From Sphingomonadales bacterium UBA6174 (lineage in GTDB: Bacteria > Pseudomonadota > Alphaproteobacteria > Sphingomonadales > Sphingomonadaceae): 61,628 bases of DNA. Positions 20,197 to 29,188 of the stretch are shown in pieces. Position 1 is the first letter of the stretch. Each line of letters begins with the position of its first letter. The position numbers and the translations under genes were made by a program. The notes under the pieces were generated by a model. That model searched no databases. It was not told where the DNA came from and saw only the letters and a list, made by a program, of their open reading frames with translations. The DNA is taken from the NCBI GenBank assembly GCA_002422945.1, contig DITW01000069.1, positions 69,592-131,219 on the forward strand, read 5' to 3'.

Positions 20197-21969
20197 CTAC
20201 CGCTCGAACCGTAAGATCACGTCCAAAAACGCCTGCCCATAAGCGTCGAGCTTGCGGCTGCCCATGCCGGAAATGTTGGACATGGCCTTTAAGTTGATGG
20301 GCCGGATCACCGCCATTTCGCGCAAACTGCTGTCATGGAAGATGACATAGGGCGGGACGCCCGCTTCCTTGGCCATTTCGCGGCGGCAGGCGCGCAGCGC
20401 ATCGAACAGCGGATCGTCGACCGGGTTTTCGGCATTGCCGCGTTTCGCACGGCGTTCGCGCTTGGGCGGGAGTGCGAGCGCAACCACATCCTCGCCGCGC
20501 AGGATCGCGCGGGCGTTCGGTCCCAATTCCAGCCCGCCATGTTCATTCGCACTGAGCGCATCGCGCAGCAGCAACGCGCGGGATACCGGCTTTAACAGCG
20601 CCGTTTCCTCGCCATCGACAATGCCGAACACCGACAACAGATCATGGCCGCGTTGTTTGACCTTGTCGTTCATCGCGCCGGTCAGCACCGCCTCGATATG
20701 GCCGCTGCCGAAGCTCTGGCCGGTGCGATAGACGGCGGAGAGGAATTTGCGGGCGGTTTCGGTTGCATCGATGGTCGCCGGTGGGTTGAGGCAATTGTCG
20801 CAATTGCCGCAGGTTGCGGGCGGATTTTCGCCAAAGTGGCGCAACAGGATGGCGCGGCGGCAGGTGCCGGTTTCGACCAATGCGCCGAGCGCCGCAATGC
20901 GCGCGCGTTCGCCTTGCTGGCGCTTGTCGTCCAGTTCGGCGATCCGCATCCGGGCGCGGGCGAAATCCTCCGCGCCCCAGAACAGATGCGCTTCCGCCGG
21001 TTCGCCATCGCGGCCTGCGCGGCCACTTTCCTGATAATAGCCCTCGATCGATTTCGGCAGGCCCGCATGGGCAACGAAGCGCACGTCCGGCTTGTCGATC
21101 CCCATGCCAAAGGCGATGGTTGCGACCATCACCATGTCTTCGCTCGCGATAAAGGCGGATTGATTGGCGGCGCGGATTTCTGCAGGCAGGCCTGCATGAT
21201 AGGCGCGGACTTCACGTTTGCCATTACGGCCCAAGATGTCCGCCCATTTCTCGGTCGCGGCGCGGGTCTGGGCATAGATGATGCCGGGGCCGGGATTGGC
21301 CGCCACCAGATCGGCAATCTGGCGCGACAGGCCGTCGCGATGATGGACGGCGTAACGGATATTGGGCCGGTCGAAGCCGGAAATGATCATGCCCTCGCGC
21401 GGGATGCCCAATTGGACGAGAATATCCTCGCGTGTATGGGCATCGGCGGTGGCGGTCAGCGCGAGCCGCGCAATGTTGGGAAATTCATCCAGCAAAGGCC
21501 GCAACATGCGATAATCGGGGCGGAAATCATGGCCCCATTCCGACACGCAATGCGCCTCGTCAATCGCGAACATGGCGATGTTTGCCTGACGCAGCAATTG
21601 GCGGAAACCCTCGCCACTGGCCCGTTCCGGCGCGACATAGAGCAGGTCCAGTTCGCCACGTTTCAGCCGGTCCTGCGTTTCGCGCCAGTCGCTATCGACC
21701 GAGGTCAGGCTGGCGGCGCGAATGCCGACCGATTGGGCGGCGCGCAACTGGTCGTGCATCAATGCGATCAACGGCGAGATGACGACGCAAACCCCGTCAA
21801 ACGCGACCGCAGGCAATTGGTAGCATAGGGACTTGCCCGCGCCCGTCGGCATGATCGCCAACGTATGCTGGCCCGCCATGACGCGACCGATCACATCGGC
21901 CTGCACCCCGCGAAAGGCGGGAAAGCCGAACACCTCATGCAATAGGGCAGACGGATCGCGGGTCATCAC
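20197..21969 (-). CDS. recQ: ATP-dependent DNA helicase RecQ
   Basis: A 3'-5' DNA helicase of 590 residues that acts in recombination and fork repair. Motif 0/I: FRGVQADVIGRVMAG then MPTGAGKSLCYQLPA; motif II IDEAHCVSEWGHDFRPDY; motif VI region ESGRAGRDGEP. The RecQ-specific zinc site has all cysteines (C of GTCRRAIL, then CGNCDNC), followed by a winged-helix domain and a C-terminal HRDC domain (DDPLFDALRACRREMAKEAGVPPYVIF). The length is near that of E. coli RecQ. It is followed downstream by a palindromic repeat. Confidence 0.96.
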   Translation of the reverse strand: MMTRDPSALLHEVFGFPAFRGVQADVIGRVMAGQHTLAIMPTGAGKSLCYQLPAVAFDGVCVVISPLIALMHDQLRAAQSVGIRAASLTSVDSDWRETQDRLKRGELDLLYVAPERASGEGFRQLLRQANIAMFAIDEAHCVSEWGHDFRPDYRMLRPLLDEFPNIARLALTATADAHTREDILVQLGIPREGMIISGFDRPNIRYAVHHRDGLSRQIADLVAANPGPGIIYAQTRAATEKWADILGRNGKREVRAYHAGLPAEIRAANQSAFIASEDMVMVATIAFGMGIDKPDVRFVAHAGLPKSIEGYYQESGRAGRDGEPAEAHLFWGAEDFARARMRIAELDDKRQQGERARIAALGALVETGTCRRAILLRHFGENPPATCGNCDNCLNPPATIDATETARKFLSAVYRTGQSFGSGHIEAVLTGAMNDKVKQRGHDLLSVFGIVDGEETALLKPVSRALLLRDALSANEHGGLELGPNARAILRGEDVVALALPPKRERRAKRGNAENPVDDPLFDALRACRREMAKEAGVPPYVIFHDSSLREMAVIRPINLKAMSNISGMGSRKLDAYGQAFLDVILRFER

Positions 21970-21973
21970 CGGA

Positions 21974-22156
21974 TCAATGCAGCTTGGCGATCTTCAGCCC
22001 GTCCAGCTTGGCGCGATCCTTGACCGATTCTTCACTCCGGGTCAGCGCCTTGGCGATCTGTTTCAAAGGCATGCCCTTTTTGGCAAGGGTGTGCAGCTTT
22101 TGAATTTCGGCGCTGTTCCACGGTTGGCGGTGGCGCTCGAACTTGTCACCCGCCAT
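21974..22156 (-). CDS. Small SANT/Myb-like or HTH-like protein overlapping prfC
   Basis: A 60-residue basic protein. The central part, PWNSAEIQKLHTLAKKGMPLKQIAKALTRSEESVKDRAKLDGL, looks like a SANT/Myb-like or resolvase-like helix-turn-helix, which suggests nucleic acid binding. Its ATG overlaps the prfC stop codon (TAATG), so it is translationally coupled to release factor 3. I recall no characterised homologue; the function is unknown. The overlap and the compact conserved-looking fold make a real gene likely. Confidence 0.7.
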   Translation of the reverse strand: MAGDKFERHRQPWNSAEIQKLHTLAKKGMPLKQIAKALTRSEESVKDRAKLDGLKIAKLH

Positions 22157-23754
22157 TATCGGCGCTCCTTGGTTGCGGTAAAGCGGATCGTTGGGTGGCG
22201 GCCCATGACGTAATTCAGGTCCCAGCTGTCCTTGGCCATGAATACCGGCGCGCCATCGCGGTCGGTGGCGATGGCGGTGCGGTGGAGGCTTTGGAACTCC
22301 TTCATCGCCGCCGCATCGTCCGAAGCGATCCAGCGCGCCGTATCCCAAGGCGACATTTCCAGCGCGGCATCGACCTTATATTCAGCCTCCAGCCGCGAAA
22401 TCAGCACTTCCAACTGCAATTGCCCGACCACGCCGACGATCATCTGCGCGCCGATCGAGGGGTGGAAGACCTGCGTCACGCCCTCTTCGGCCATATCGTC
22501 CAGCGCCTTGCGGAGCTGTTTGGTCTTGGTCGGGTCTTTCAACACGACGCGGCGCAGGATTTCCGGCGCAAAGTTTGGCAGGCCGGTGATCGTCACATTC
22601 GGCCCATCGGTCAGCGTATCGCCGACGCGCAACGTGCCATGATTGGGAATGCCGATGATGTCGCCCGGCCATGCATCGTCCACGACTTCGCGATCTTGGG
22701 CGAAGAACAGGATCGGGCTGTGGATCGCAATTGCCTTGCCGGTGCCGACCTGATTGAGCTTCATCCCGCGTTTGAATCGCCCGGAGCACAGGCGCATGAA
22801 CGCGATGCGGTCGCGGTGCATCGGGTTCATATTCGCCTGCACCTTAAAGATGAAGCCGGTGACATTGGGGCTGTCCGGGGATACCGGGGCCGGGTCCGCC
22901 GGTTGCGGACGGGGCGAGGGGGCGAAGCGTGCCAGCGCGCTGATCAGTTCCGCCACACCAAATTCCTTGAGCGCCGAGCCGAAATAGACGGGCGTCAAAT
23001 CGCCGTGCCGATAGGCCTCGACATCGAACGGTTCATAGCCCGCCTGCGCCAGTTCCGCCTCTTCGCGCAAATGGGCGGCAGCGTCGGCGGATACCAGTTG
23101 ATCGAGCTTGGGATCATCCAGCCCGGACAGTGGCGTAATATCGCCCTCAAAGGCGCGGCTATCGCCTGAGGGCCGCATCAGGCGGTTTTGTTCGAGGTCG
23201 TAAATGCCCTCGAATTGCCCGCCCATGCCGACGGGCCAGCTCATCGGGCAGACATGGAGCTGTAATTGGTCCGCGACCTCGTCCAGCAGCGAGAAAGGCT
23301 CGCGCCCTTCGCGGTCGACCTTGTTGACAAAGGTGATGATCGGGACCGAGCGCAGGCGGCAGACCTCGAACAATTTGCGGGTCTGGGCCTCGATCCCGCG
23401 TGCGGCGTCGATCACCATCACCGCCGAATCGACGGCGGTCAGGGTGCGATAGGTATCTTCCGAAAAGTCTTCATGCCCCGGCGTATCGAGCAGGTTGAAC
23501 GTCAGCCCATCGCGGATGAACGTCATCACCGAGGAGGTGACGGAAATACCGCGCTGTTGCTCGATTTTCATCCAGTCGGACCGCGCCCGGCGGTTCGCGC
23601 CGCGTGCCTTGACCTCGCCCGCCGCATGGATCGCGCCGCCGAACAACAAAAGCTTTTCCGTGAGCGTGGTCTTCCCCGCATCCGGGTGGGAAATGATCGC
23701 GAAGGTCCGGCGGTCATGGCCGTTGGCGTTCTGGGTGATGATGTCGATATTCAT
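22156..23754 (-). CDS. prfC: Peptide chain release factor 3
   Basis: Translational GTPase of 532 residues that removes release factors 1 and 2 from the ribosome after termination. GTP-binding motifs: G1 SHPDAGKTTLTEK, G2 region QQRGISVTSSV, G3 DTPGHEDFSEDTYR and G4 NKVD. The insertion GGAIHAAGEVKARG distinguishes RF3 from EF-G, and the length is typical. It begins with MNIDIITQNANGHDRRTFAI, and its stop overlaps the small downstream gene by one base. Confidence 0.96.
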   Translation of the reverse strand: MNIDIITQNANGHDRRTFAIISHPDAGKTTLTEKLLLFGGAIHAAGEVKARGANRRARSDWMKIEQQRGISVTSSVMTFIRDGLTFNLLDTPGHEDFSEDTYRTLTAVDSAVMVIDAARGIEAQTRKLFEVCRLRSVPIITFVNKVDREGREPFSLLDEVADQLQLHVCPMSWPVGMGGQFEGIYDLEQNRLMRPSGDSRAFEGDITPLSGLDDPKLDQLVSADAAAHLREEAELAQAGYEPFDVEAYRHGDLTPVYFGSALKEFGVAELISALARFAPSPRPQPADPAPVSPDSPNVTGFIFKVQANMNPMHRDRIAFMRLCSGRFKRGMKLNQVGTGKAIAIHSPILFFAQDREVVDDAWPGDIIGIPNHGTLRVGDTLTDGPNVTITGLPNFAPEILRRVVLKDPTKTKQLRKALDDMAEEGVTQVFHPSIGAQMIVGVVGQLQLEVLISRLEAEYKVDAALEMSPWDTARWIASDDAAAMKEFQSLHRTAIATDRDGAPVFMAKDSWDLNYVMGRHPTIRFTATKERR

Positions 23755-23899
23755 GGCCAGCCCGATAGCGGGTTTGGGCCGGGAAAGCGAGTTTCAATCA
23801 GGGGGCGATATGCCGCGCTCGATAAATAAAGGGGCGGTCTTGGCTTGTTGTGGCATCACGGTTTAGAGGTGAGGCTCGACAGGTTGGAGATCGAACGCC

Positions 23900-24814
23900 A
23901 TGACGCCCCCTCGTGCCGCGATGAAGGCCTATGCGATGCTGGCGATTGTCATGCTGTTATGGGCGGGCAATTCGGTCATCGGACGTGCGATCAGGAACGA
24001 TATTCCGCCCTTTACCTTTGGCTTTGCCCGGTGGGCTTTGGCGTGCCTGATCGTCCTGCCGCTGGTGGCAAAGCGGTTGCGCGCCGATAGGGCGATGTTG
24101 TTGCAGCATTGGCCTATCGTGTTGGGATTGGGGGTGATCGGGGTCGGCGGGTTCAATGCGTTTCTCTATTCCGGCCTGCATTATACCACGGCCACCAACA
24201 GCCTGTTGTTGCAAGCGGCCATCCCGGCGGGTGTATTGATCATGGATCGCCTCTTTTATGGCGTAAAGCCATTGCGCCAGCAGATTTTGGGCGTTTCCTT
24301 GTCCACCTTGGGCGTGTTAGAGATTATTTTCCGGGGCGATCTGGCGGCGATTACGGGGCTGCATTTTGGGCGTGGTGATGCGCTGGTCATGTGCGGGGTA
24401 GTGGCATGGTCGATCTACACCGCCTTGTTGCGCCGTCGTCCTCCGGTCGATGCCACCAGCCTGCTGGCCGCGACCTTTGTGATTGGGGCGATGACGATGG
24501 CGCCGCTGGCTGCGACCGAATGGACGCAGGCGATGCAGATCGACTGGCGTCCCGGCGTGATCGCGGCGGTGGCCTATGTCGCGGTGCTGCCTTCGATTGT
24601 GGCCTATTTCCTCTATAACCGGGCAGTCGCCGATATTGGGCCGGGCAAGGCGGGACAGGCGATCAGCCTGATGCCATTGTTCGGGGCATTATTGGCGATG
24701 GTGACGTTGCGCGAACCGCTGCAATCCTATCATGTCGCGGGCATGGCGTTGATCCTTGGCGGGATCGCGGTGTCGGCGCTGGCGGGGCGTTGGGGACAGC
24801 GCCCGTCTACGTGA
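23900..24814 (+). CDS. EamA/DMT-family transporter
   Basis: Inner-membrane protein of 304 residues with about ten hydrophobic helices in two repeated halves, as in drug/metabolite exporters. The N-terminal helix has WAGNSVIGRA and the second half ends in LVMLLREPLQSYHVAGMALILGG-like sequence (actual: VTLREPLQSYHVAG), a family hallmark. GGAG at 23886-23889 supports the ATG at 23900. The substrate cannot be inferred, and the neighbours give no clue. Confidence 0.88.
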   Translation: MTPPRAAMKAYAMLAIVMLLWAGNSVIGRAIRNDIPPFTFGFARWALACLIVLPLVAKRLRADRAMLLQHWPIVLGLGVIGVGGFNAFLYSGLHYTTATNSLLLQAAIPAGVLIMDRLFYGVKPLRQQILGVSLSTLGVLEIIFRGDLAAITGLHFGRGDALVMCGVVAWSIYTALLRRRPPVDATSLLAATFVIGAMTMAPLAATEWTQAMQIDWRPGVIAAVAYVAVLPSIVAYFLYNRAVADIGPGKAGQAISLMPLFGALLAMVTLREPLQSYHVAGMALILGGIAVSALAGRWGQRPST

Positions 24815-24878
24815 TTGCGCGAGGTGCTGCGCGGCATATTGTCGGGCATAAAAGTGTTCGCAGGAGACGAACAACATC

Positions 24879-25112
24879 ATGACCAGTTTCGATTTTCCCC
24901 AAGGCTATGGCCAACGTCCGGACCCGCATCCAGATAGCCCGCCGCACGAACCGGAAACCCCGTTTCGCCATCCGGATGAACGGCCCGATGCATCGCCGGT
25001 CGAACAGCCGCCGATCGACCCGGACCGTTATCCGGACCAGTCGCCGGATGAACAACCCTATATGCCGGATTCCTTCCCCGATACCGGCCCGGTTGAACTG
25101 CCGCCCGGCTAA
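24879..25112 (+). CDS. Small proline- and aspartate-rich protein, unknown function
   Basis: A 77-residue protein made almost entirely of Pro, Asp, Glu, Gln and Arg, with irregular repeats of the type PDxxPD (HPDERPDASPVEQPPIDPDRYPDQ). It has no hydrophobic core, signal peptide or cysteine, so it is probably disordered and acidic. AGGAG at 24860-24864 before the ATG supports translation. I do not recognise it. Confidence 0.62.
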   Translation: MTSFDFPQGYGQRPDPHPDSPPHEPETPFRHPDERPDASPVEQPPIDPDRYPDQSPDEQPYMPDSFPDTGPVELPPG

Positions 25113-25223
25113 TCCTTAATGTGGCCTGCGCCCCGTCCCACGGCGGGCTCGATCTGATTAAATGGGTTGAATCCAGCGCGTCCAGCAATGCATATTGCAT
25201 GCGAGATAACGAGAGGATGCCGC

Positions 25224-25946
25224 ATGCATACAGAAATACTCAGCTATGATGCCGATGGATTGACGATGGAAAGCCATCTTTATGTCGATGACCGTCATGG
25301 TGCGGGTCGCCGACCGGCAGTGCTGGTGTTTCCGGAGGCCTTCGGCCTTGGTGACCATGCTAAATCCCGGGCGGTGCGACTGGCGGGCTTGGGTTATACG
25401 GTGCTGGCCTGCGATATTCACGGCCATGGCAAGCTCTATACCGAATTGGCGGAGGTCATGCCGATCGTGACGGCATTACGCGACAATCCGTTGAAGATCA
25501 GGGCGCGGGCGCAGGCCGCGCTCCAGACGCTACTCAATCGGCCAGAGGTGGACCCGACCCGCATCGCGGCGATTGGCTATTGCTTTGGCGGGACAATGTC
25601 GCTGGAACTGGCACGTGGTGGCGCGGATATTCGTGCGGCGGTCGGCTTTCATTCCGGCCTTACAACGAAACGGCCCGATGATGCCAAGCAGATCAAGGCG
25701 AAGGTCTTGGCCTGTATCGGTGCGGACGATCCCGGCATTACACCCGCCGACCGCGCGGCTTTCGAACAGGAAATGCGGGCAGGCGGGGTGGATTGGCAGC
25801 TCCATCTTTATGGCGGGGTAGTGCATAGCTTCACCAATAAGGAGGCGGCCAAGATGGGGATGCCCGATTTCGCCCGTTATGATGCAGCGGCGGATGTCCG
25901 ATCGTGGGAGGCGATGATCGGCCTGTTTGCCGAGGTGCTGGCCTGA
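25224..25946 (+). CDS. Dienelactone hydrolase family protein
   Basis: Alpha/beta hydrolase of 240 residues. The nucleophile elbow is GYCFGG, so the nucleophile is Cys, as in dienelactone hydrolases. The acid is in GADDPGI, the His in VVHSFTN, and LVFPEAFGLGDH supplies the N-terminal Glu region. GAGAGGA at 25211-25217 selects the ATG at 25224 over in-frame codons further upstream. No catechol or chloroaromatic pathway genes surround it, so its substrate is unknown. Confidence 0.88.
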   Translation: MHTEILSYDADGLTMESHLYVDDRHGAGRRPAVLVFPEAFGLGDHAKSRAVRLAGLGYTVLACDIHGHGKLYTELAEVMPIVTALRDNPLKIRARAQAALQTLLNRPEVDPTRIAAIGYCFGGTMSLELARGGADIRAAVGFHSGLTTKRPDDAKQIKAKVLACIGADDPGITPADRAAFEQEMRAGGVDWQLHLYGGVVHSFTNKEAAKMGMPDFARYDAAADVRSWEAMIGLFAEVLA

Positions 25947-26085
25947 ATGCGGTAATGGGGGGGCGCTGGCTCCCCTTTGATCCGCCCCGACTCCGCCTTG
26001 GGATTGGATCAGGATAAGCGGCTGGCCAAAAGGGGGTGGGCCGGGGTATAATGCGTGTTTAGGGCATAGCGAGGAAAGGGTGTCG

Positions 26086-27021
26086 ATGCGTCGTGCGTTT
26101 CTCCGTGCTGCACCATTTTCGCTGACCATTGGCGCGACGTTGATGGGGGCATGGCCTGCATATGCGCAGGATATGGTCCCCGATATGGCGGCTGATGTGG
26201 CGCAGACCGTGTTGCCTCAAGAACCTGTGGCGATGGCGGCTGCGCCGACTTGTGTGCCAAGCGATGCACCATTGCTCGCAGATGTGCCGCAAGCTATCGA
26301 AACGCCAGCGCCTATAGAGACGGCGGTGACCTTGCCGCAAAGCGGCCTGACGATCAGCCTGCCTGAAGAAATCGTGCCGCCAGCAATGGCTTCCCCAGAA
26401 CCGATTACCCCAGAAACGCCGGTCGTTGTTTGCGCACCCCCGCCGCCCCCACCTCCGGTGCGTCCGCCTGCGCCCAATGTCTTTGGCTCAGTCGCATTGC
26501 CGGTCGGGGCGACTGCGCTTGATGCGCGGTGGCAGGAGGTGCGGGCGCAAGAGCTTGACGAAAATGATGCGCCTTGGCGCGCGATACTTGAACGGGCGGG
26601 GCAGCAGGATTTATCCGATCAGATCTGGATGGTGAATGATTGGGTCAATCACAATGTCGCCTTTACCGAGGATCGGTCGCAGGATGCGTGGAGCGCCGCT
26701 GGCCAGACTATCCGATCGGGCAAGGGCGATTGCGAGGATTATGCGATTGCCAAGATGGCGCTGTTGCGGCGATTGGGCGTGCCGGAGGATGACCTGTTCC
26801 TCGTGATCGTGCGCGACCTGTTTCGCAAGGCGGACCATGCAGTGCTCGCGGTGCGGAGAGGAGAAGGGATGTTGATCCTCGATAGCCGGACCGACAAGAT
26901 CCTGCGTTCGGACAATATCCCGGAATATCGCCCGACCATCGCCTATAGCGGGACGTTCGCCTGGACCTATGGCTATCGTGTCGGACGCGCGGATGCCCCG
27001 AACCCGGGCAGCGGGTTATAA
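26086..27021 (+). CDS. LapG-like periplasmic transglutaminase-type cysteine protease (BTLCP, peptidase C93)
   Basis: A 311-residue exported protein. A signal peptide (to about AYA, residue 27) is followed by a region rich in Ala, Pro and Glu with a polyproline run (PPPPPPPVRPPAPN), and then the catalytic domain with the triad C216 (GKGDCEDYA), H251 (ADHAVLAV) and D266 (LDSRTD). This is the BTLCP family that includes LapG, which releases adhesins from the cell surface under c-di-GMP control. No LapD-like partner is adjacent, although a GGDEF/EAL protein lies 7 kb away and a large adhesin 18 kb away. GAGGAAAG before the ATG at 26086 favours that start over GTG 26080. Confidence 0.85.
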   Translation: MRRAFLRAAPFSLTIGATLMGAWPAYAQDMVPDMAADVAQTVLPQEPVAMAAAPTCVPSDAPLLADVPQAIETPAPIETAVTLPQSGLTISLPEEIVPPAMASPEPITPETPVVVCAPPPPPPPVRPPAPNVFGSVALPVGATALDARWQEVRAQELDENDAPWRAILERAGQQDLSDQIWMVNDWVNHNVAFTEDRSQDAWSAAGQTIRSGKGDCEDYAIAKMALLRRLGVPEDDLFLVIVRDLFRKADHAVLAVRRGEGMLILDSRTDKILRSDNIPEYRPTIAYSGTFAWTYGYRVGRADAPNPGSGL

Positions 27022-27033
27022 TATCAACAAAGG

Positions 27034-27057
27034 CCCCGGTCGCAGATGCAACCGGGG
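27034..27057. terminator. Hairpin between convergent protease and pit genes
   Basis: CCCCGGT (27034-27040) and ACCGGGG (27051-27057) pair in the 45-bp gap between the converging genes. No long T run is present. Confidence 0.5.
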
Positions 27058-27066
27058 ATGTCATAT

Positions 27067-28074
27067 TTAGAACAATTTGGTCAGGCTGTAAAAAAGCGCG
27101 CCCACCGCCGCCGAAGCTGGAATGGTGATGAGCCATGCGATCACGATCCGCCCGGCCACGCCCCAACGCACCGCCGAGGTGCGCTTGGCGGCGCCCACGC
27201 CGACGACGCAGCCCGTGATGGTGTGGGTGGTCGATACGGGAATGCCGAATGCGGATGCCGCGAACAACATGACCGACCCGCCTGCTGAGGCGCAAAAGCC
27301 CTGATGGTGCGACAATTTGGTGATGCGTGTGCCCATTGTCTCGATGATTTTCCAACCGCCCGACAAGGTGCCAAGCGCAATCGCGACATAGCAGGAAAGC
27401 ACCACCCATCCCGGCACATGGAATTCACCATTAAGCAGGTTTTGCGAATACAACAGGACCGTGATGATGCCCATCGTCTTTTGCGCATCGTTCGCGCCAT
27501 GGCCAAGTGAATAGGCTGCTGCCGAAAACAGGTGCAATTTACGAAAAATGCCTTCTGCCGACCGTGCGGTGGCCCGCATGAACAGCCATGAGGTCATCAT
27601 GACCAAGGTCATTGACAGGATCAGGCCGAACAAGGGCGACAGCACGATGGCCGATGCCGTTTTGGTCACCCCCGCCCAGACGATTCCGTCCATGCCAGCA
27701 CGGCACACACCCGCGCCGATCAGCCCGCCGACCAGCGCATGGCTGGAGGATGACGGAATGCCCTTCCACCATGTGACAAGGTTCCAGAACATCGCGCCGA
27801 CCAATGCGCCGAAAATGACCTGCGGGTTGACGATATCCTTGTCGATAATACCCTTGCCGACCGTTTCCGCGACTTTCAGGCCGAATACCCAATATGCCGC
27901 GAAGTTGAAAAAGGCGGCGAACAGCACCGCCTGCACCGGGGTCAGCAGCCGTGTCGAAACCACGGTCGCGATGGAATTGGCGGCATCGTGCAGGCCGTTG
28001 AGGAAATCGAAGGCGAGCGCGAGCGCGATAAGGGCGATGAGCAGCGGCAGCGCGACGATGGTCGTTTCCAACAT
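27067..28074 (-). CDS. pit: Inorganic phosphate transporter, Pit family
   Basis: Low-affinity phosphate carrier of 335 residues in the inner membrane. Both halves of the inverted family repeat are visible: FDFLNGLHDAANSIATVVSTR near the N-terminus, and YSLGHGANDAQKTMGII with PVSTTHTITGCVVGVG later. About ten hydrophobic helices are present. It lies ten bases downstream of a DUF47/PhoU-like gene on the same strand, the common DUF47-pit operon arrangement. Confidence 0.94.
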   Translation of the reverse strand: MLETTIVALPLLIALIALALAFDFLNGLHDAANSIATVVSTRLLTPVQAVLFAAFFNFAAYWVFGLKVAETVGKGIIDKDIVNPQVIFGALVGAMFWNLVTWWKGIPSSSSHALVGGLIGAGVCRAGMDGIVWAGVTKTASAIVLSPLFGLILSMTLVMMTSWLFMRATARSAEGIFRKLHLFSAAAYSLGHGANDAQKTMGIITVLLYSQNLLNGEFHVPGWVVLSCYVAIALGTLSGGWKIIETMGTRITKLSHHQGFCASAGGSVMLFAASAFGIPVSTTHTITGCVVGVGAAKRTSAVRWGVAGRIVIAWLITIPASAAVGALFYSLTKLF

Positions 28075-28084
28075 GCTGGCTGTC

Positions 28085-28729
28085 TCAGGCGTGGTCGATC
28101 ACGAGACCGTCGATCTCGTTGGCGACATCCTCAAACCGATCGACCACTTTTTCAAGGTGGCTATAGATTTCGCGGGACACGATGAAACGCAGCGTGTTGG
28201 TTTCGCCATGCGCCTTGAACAAGGCCTTCAGGCCGGTCGCATGGATCTGGTCTGCCTGACCTTCCATCTTCACCAGCCGTTCCGTCAGTTCATGGAGCCG
28301 ACCTGCATTGGCGCTGATATCGCGCAACAAAGGCAATGCTTCGGCCAGCACGCGCGCAGCTTCGACGATGATCGCCGCCATGTCGCGCATGTCCTGATCG
28401 AATTCCTTGACCTCATAGAGTTCGATCGCGCCAGCGGTCTGCTGCATCTGATCAATGGCATCGTCCATAGAACTGATCAGGCTGATGATCGCGCTGCGGT
28501 CGAACGGGGTCAGGAAGGTGCGGCGCACGCTTTGCAGCACGTCGCGGATGATATTATCGGCTTCATGCTCACGCTCGATGATTTCGCGGATATGGTCTTC
28601 CATCCCGGCGCCGCCCTGCAATAGCCGCGCCAGCGCATCGCTGCCTGCGGTCAGCGTTTCCGCATGGGCTTCGAACAATGCGAAGAAATTGCTTTGTTTC
28701 GGCAAAAGCGCCTGAAACCAGTGAAACAT
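28085..28729 (-). CDS. DUF47 (PhoU-like) phosphate transport regulator from internal start
   Basis: From the ATG at 28729 the frame gives 214 residues, beginning MFHWFQALLPKQSNFFALFEAH, which is the usual length and beginning of stand-alone DUF47 proteins. GAGGGGA lies seven bases before the ATG. It is helical and charged, and it precedes the pit gene by ten bases, so it should modulate Pit-mediated phosphate transport. I list it separately because it is probably made as its own protein, even though no stop codon separates it from the NUDIX part. Confidence 0.8.
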   Translation of the reverse strand: MFHWFQALLPKQSNFFALFEAHAETLTAGSDALARLLQGGAGMEDHIREIIEREHEADNIIRDVLQSVRRTFLTPFDRSAIISLISSMDDAIDQMQQTAGAIELYEVKEFDQDMRDMAAIIVEAARVLAEALPLLRDISANAGRLHELTERLVKMEGQADQIHATGLKALFKAHGETNTLRFIVSREIYSHLEKVVDRFEDVANEIDGLVIDHA

Positions 28730-29188
28730 TCCAAATCCCCTCTTAAGTCTTCGGGCATGTGCCGATATGCCCGACCCCAATATTGCAGACGCCTCACTGG
28801 CCCTGAAATTCCGAATCAGGGCGCGCAATTCAGGCTCATCAACAGCTTCGGCCGCTTGCGTCAACGAGAACCATTGCCGGTCGCGCTGATCCTGTTCGTC
28901 CCATTCGTCCAGTTCGGTCGTGACGGCGAGCGGAAATACGTCGACTTCCAGCATCAGTGACGCACCGTTGCGCCGCCGTTTGCGATAACGATACATGCCG
29001 ACCGGGGCAGGGCAGATCGCGCCGATGACCCCGGCCTCCTCCTCGGCCTCATGCGCGGCGGAGGCATGGGGAGACAGACCCTTGACGACATTGCCCTTGG
29101 GCAACACCCAGCGCTTGGTTTCGCGCGAGGTGACGAGCAAGATACTTACCGGCGCGTCGATGGCGCTGCCGGTGGCGCGATAGGGCAA
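28085..29188 (-). CDS. NUDIX hydrolase fused in frame to DUF47 phosphate-transport regulator
   Basis: One uninterrupted 367-residue frame. Residues 1 to about 140 are a NUDIX hydrolase: PKGNVVKGLSPHASAAHEAE keeps the core glutamates of the NUDIX box (G-x5-x-x7-xE-x2-EE), with Leu and His at two usual Glu/Arg positions. From M154 on, the sequence is a complete DUF47/PhoU-like protein. Few family members are joined like this, and an internal ATG with a good ribosome binding site could give the second protein alone. The 5' end is unclear: 29188 is a TTG without a Shine-Dalgarno sequence. The frame is open to about 29257, where IIRQVAALPYR would fit a NUDIX start but with ATT in place of ATG. Confidence 0.7.
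   Translation of the reverse strand: MPYRATGSAIDAPVSILLVTSRETKRWVLPKGNVVKGLSPHASAAHEAEEEAGVIGAICPAPVGMYRYRKRRRNGASLMLEVDVFPLAVTTELDEWDEQDQRDRQWFSLTQAAEAVDEPELRALIRNFRASEASAILGSGISAHARRLKRGFGMFHWFQALLPKQSNFFALFEAHAETLTAGSDALARLLQGGAGMEDHIREIIEREHEADNIIRDVLQSVRRTFLTPFDRSAIISLISSMDDAIDQMQQTAGAIELYEVKEFDQDMRDMAAIIVEAARVLAEALPLLRDISANAGRLHELTERLVKMEGQADQIHATGLKALFKAHGETNTLRFIVSREIYSHLEKVVDRFEDVANEIDGLVIDHA

Noticed and set aside
20644..21828. A 394-codon plus-strand frame opposite recQ
   Set aside because: RecQ motifs on the minus strand are complete; the antisense frame has no support.
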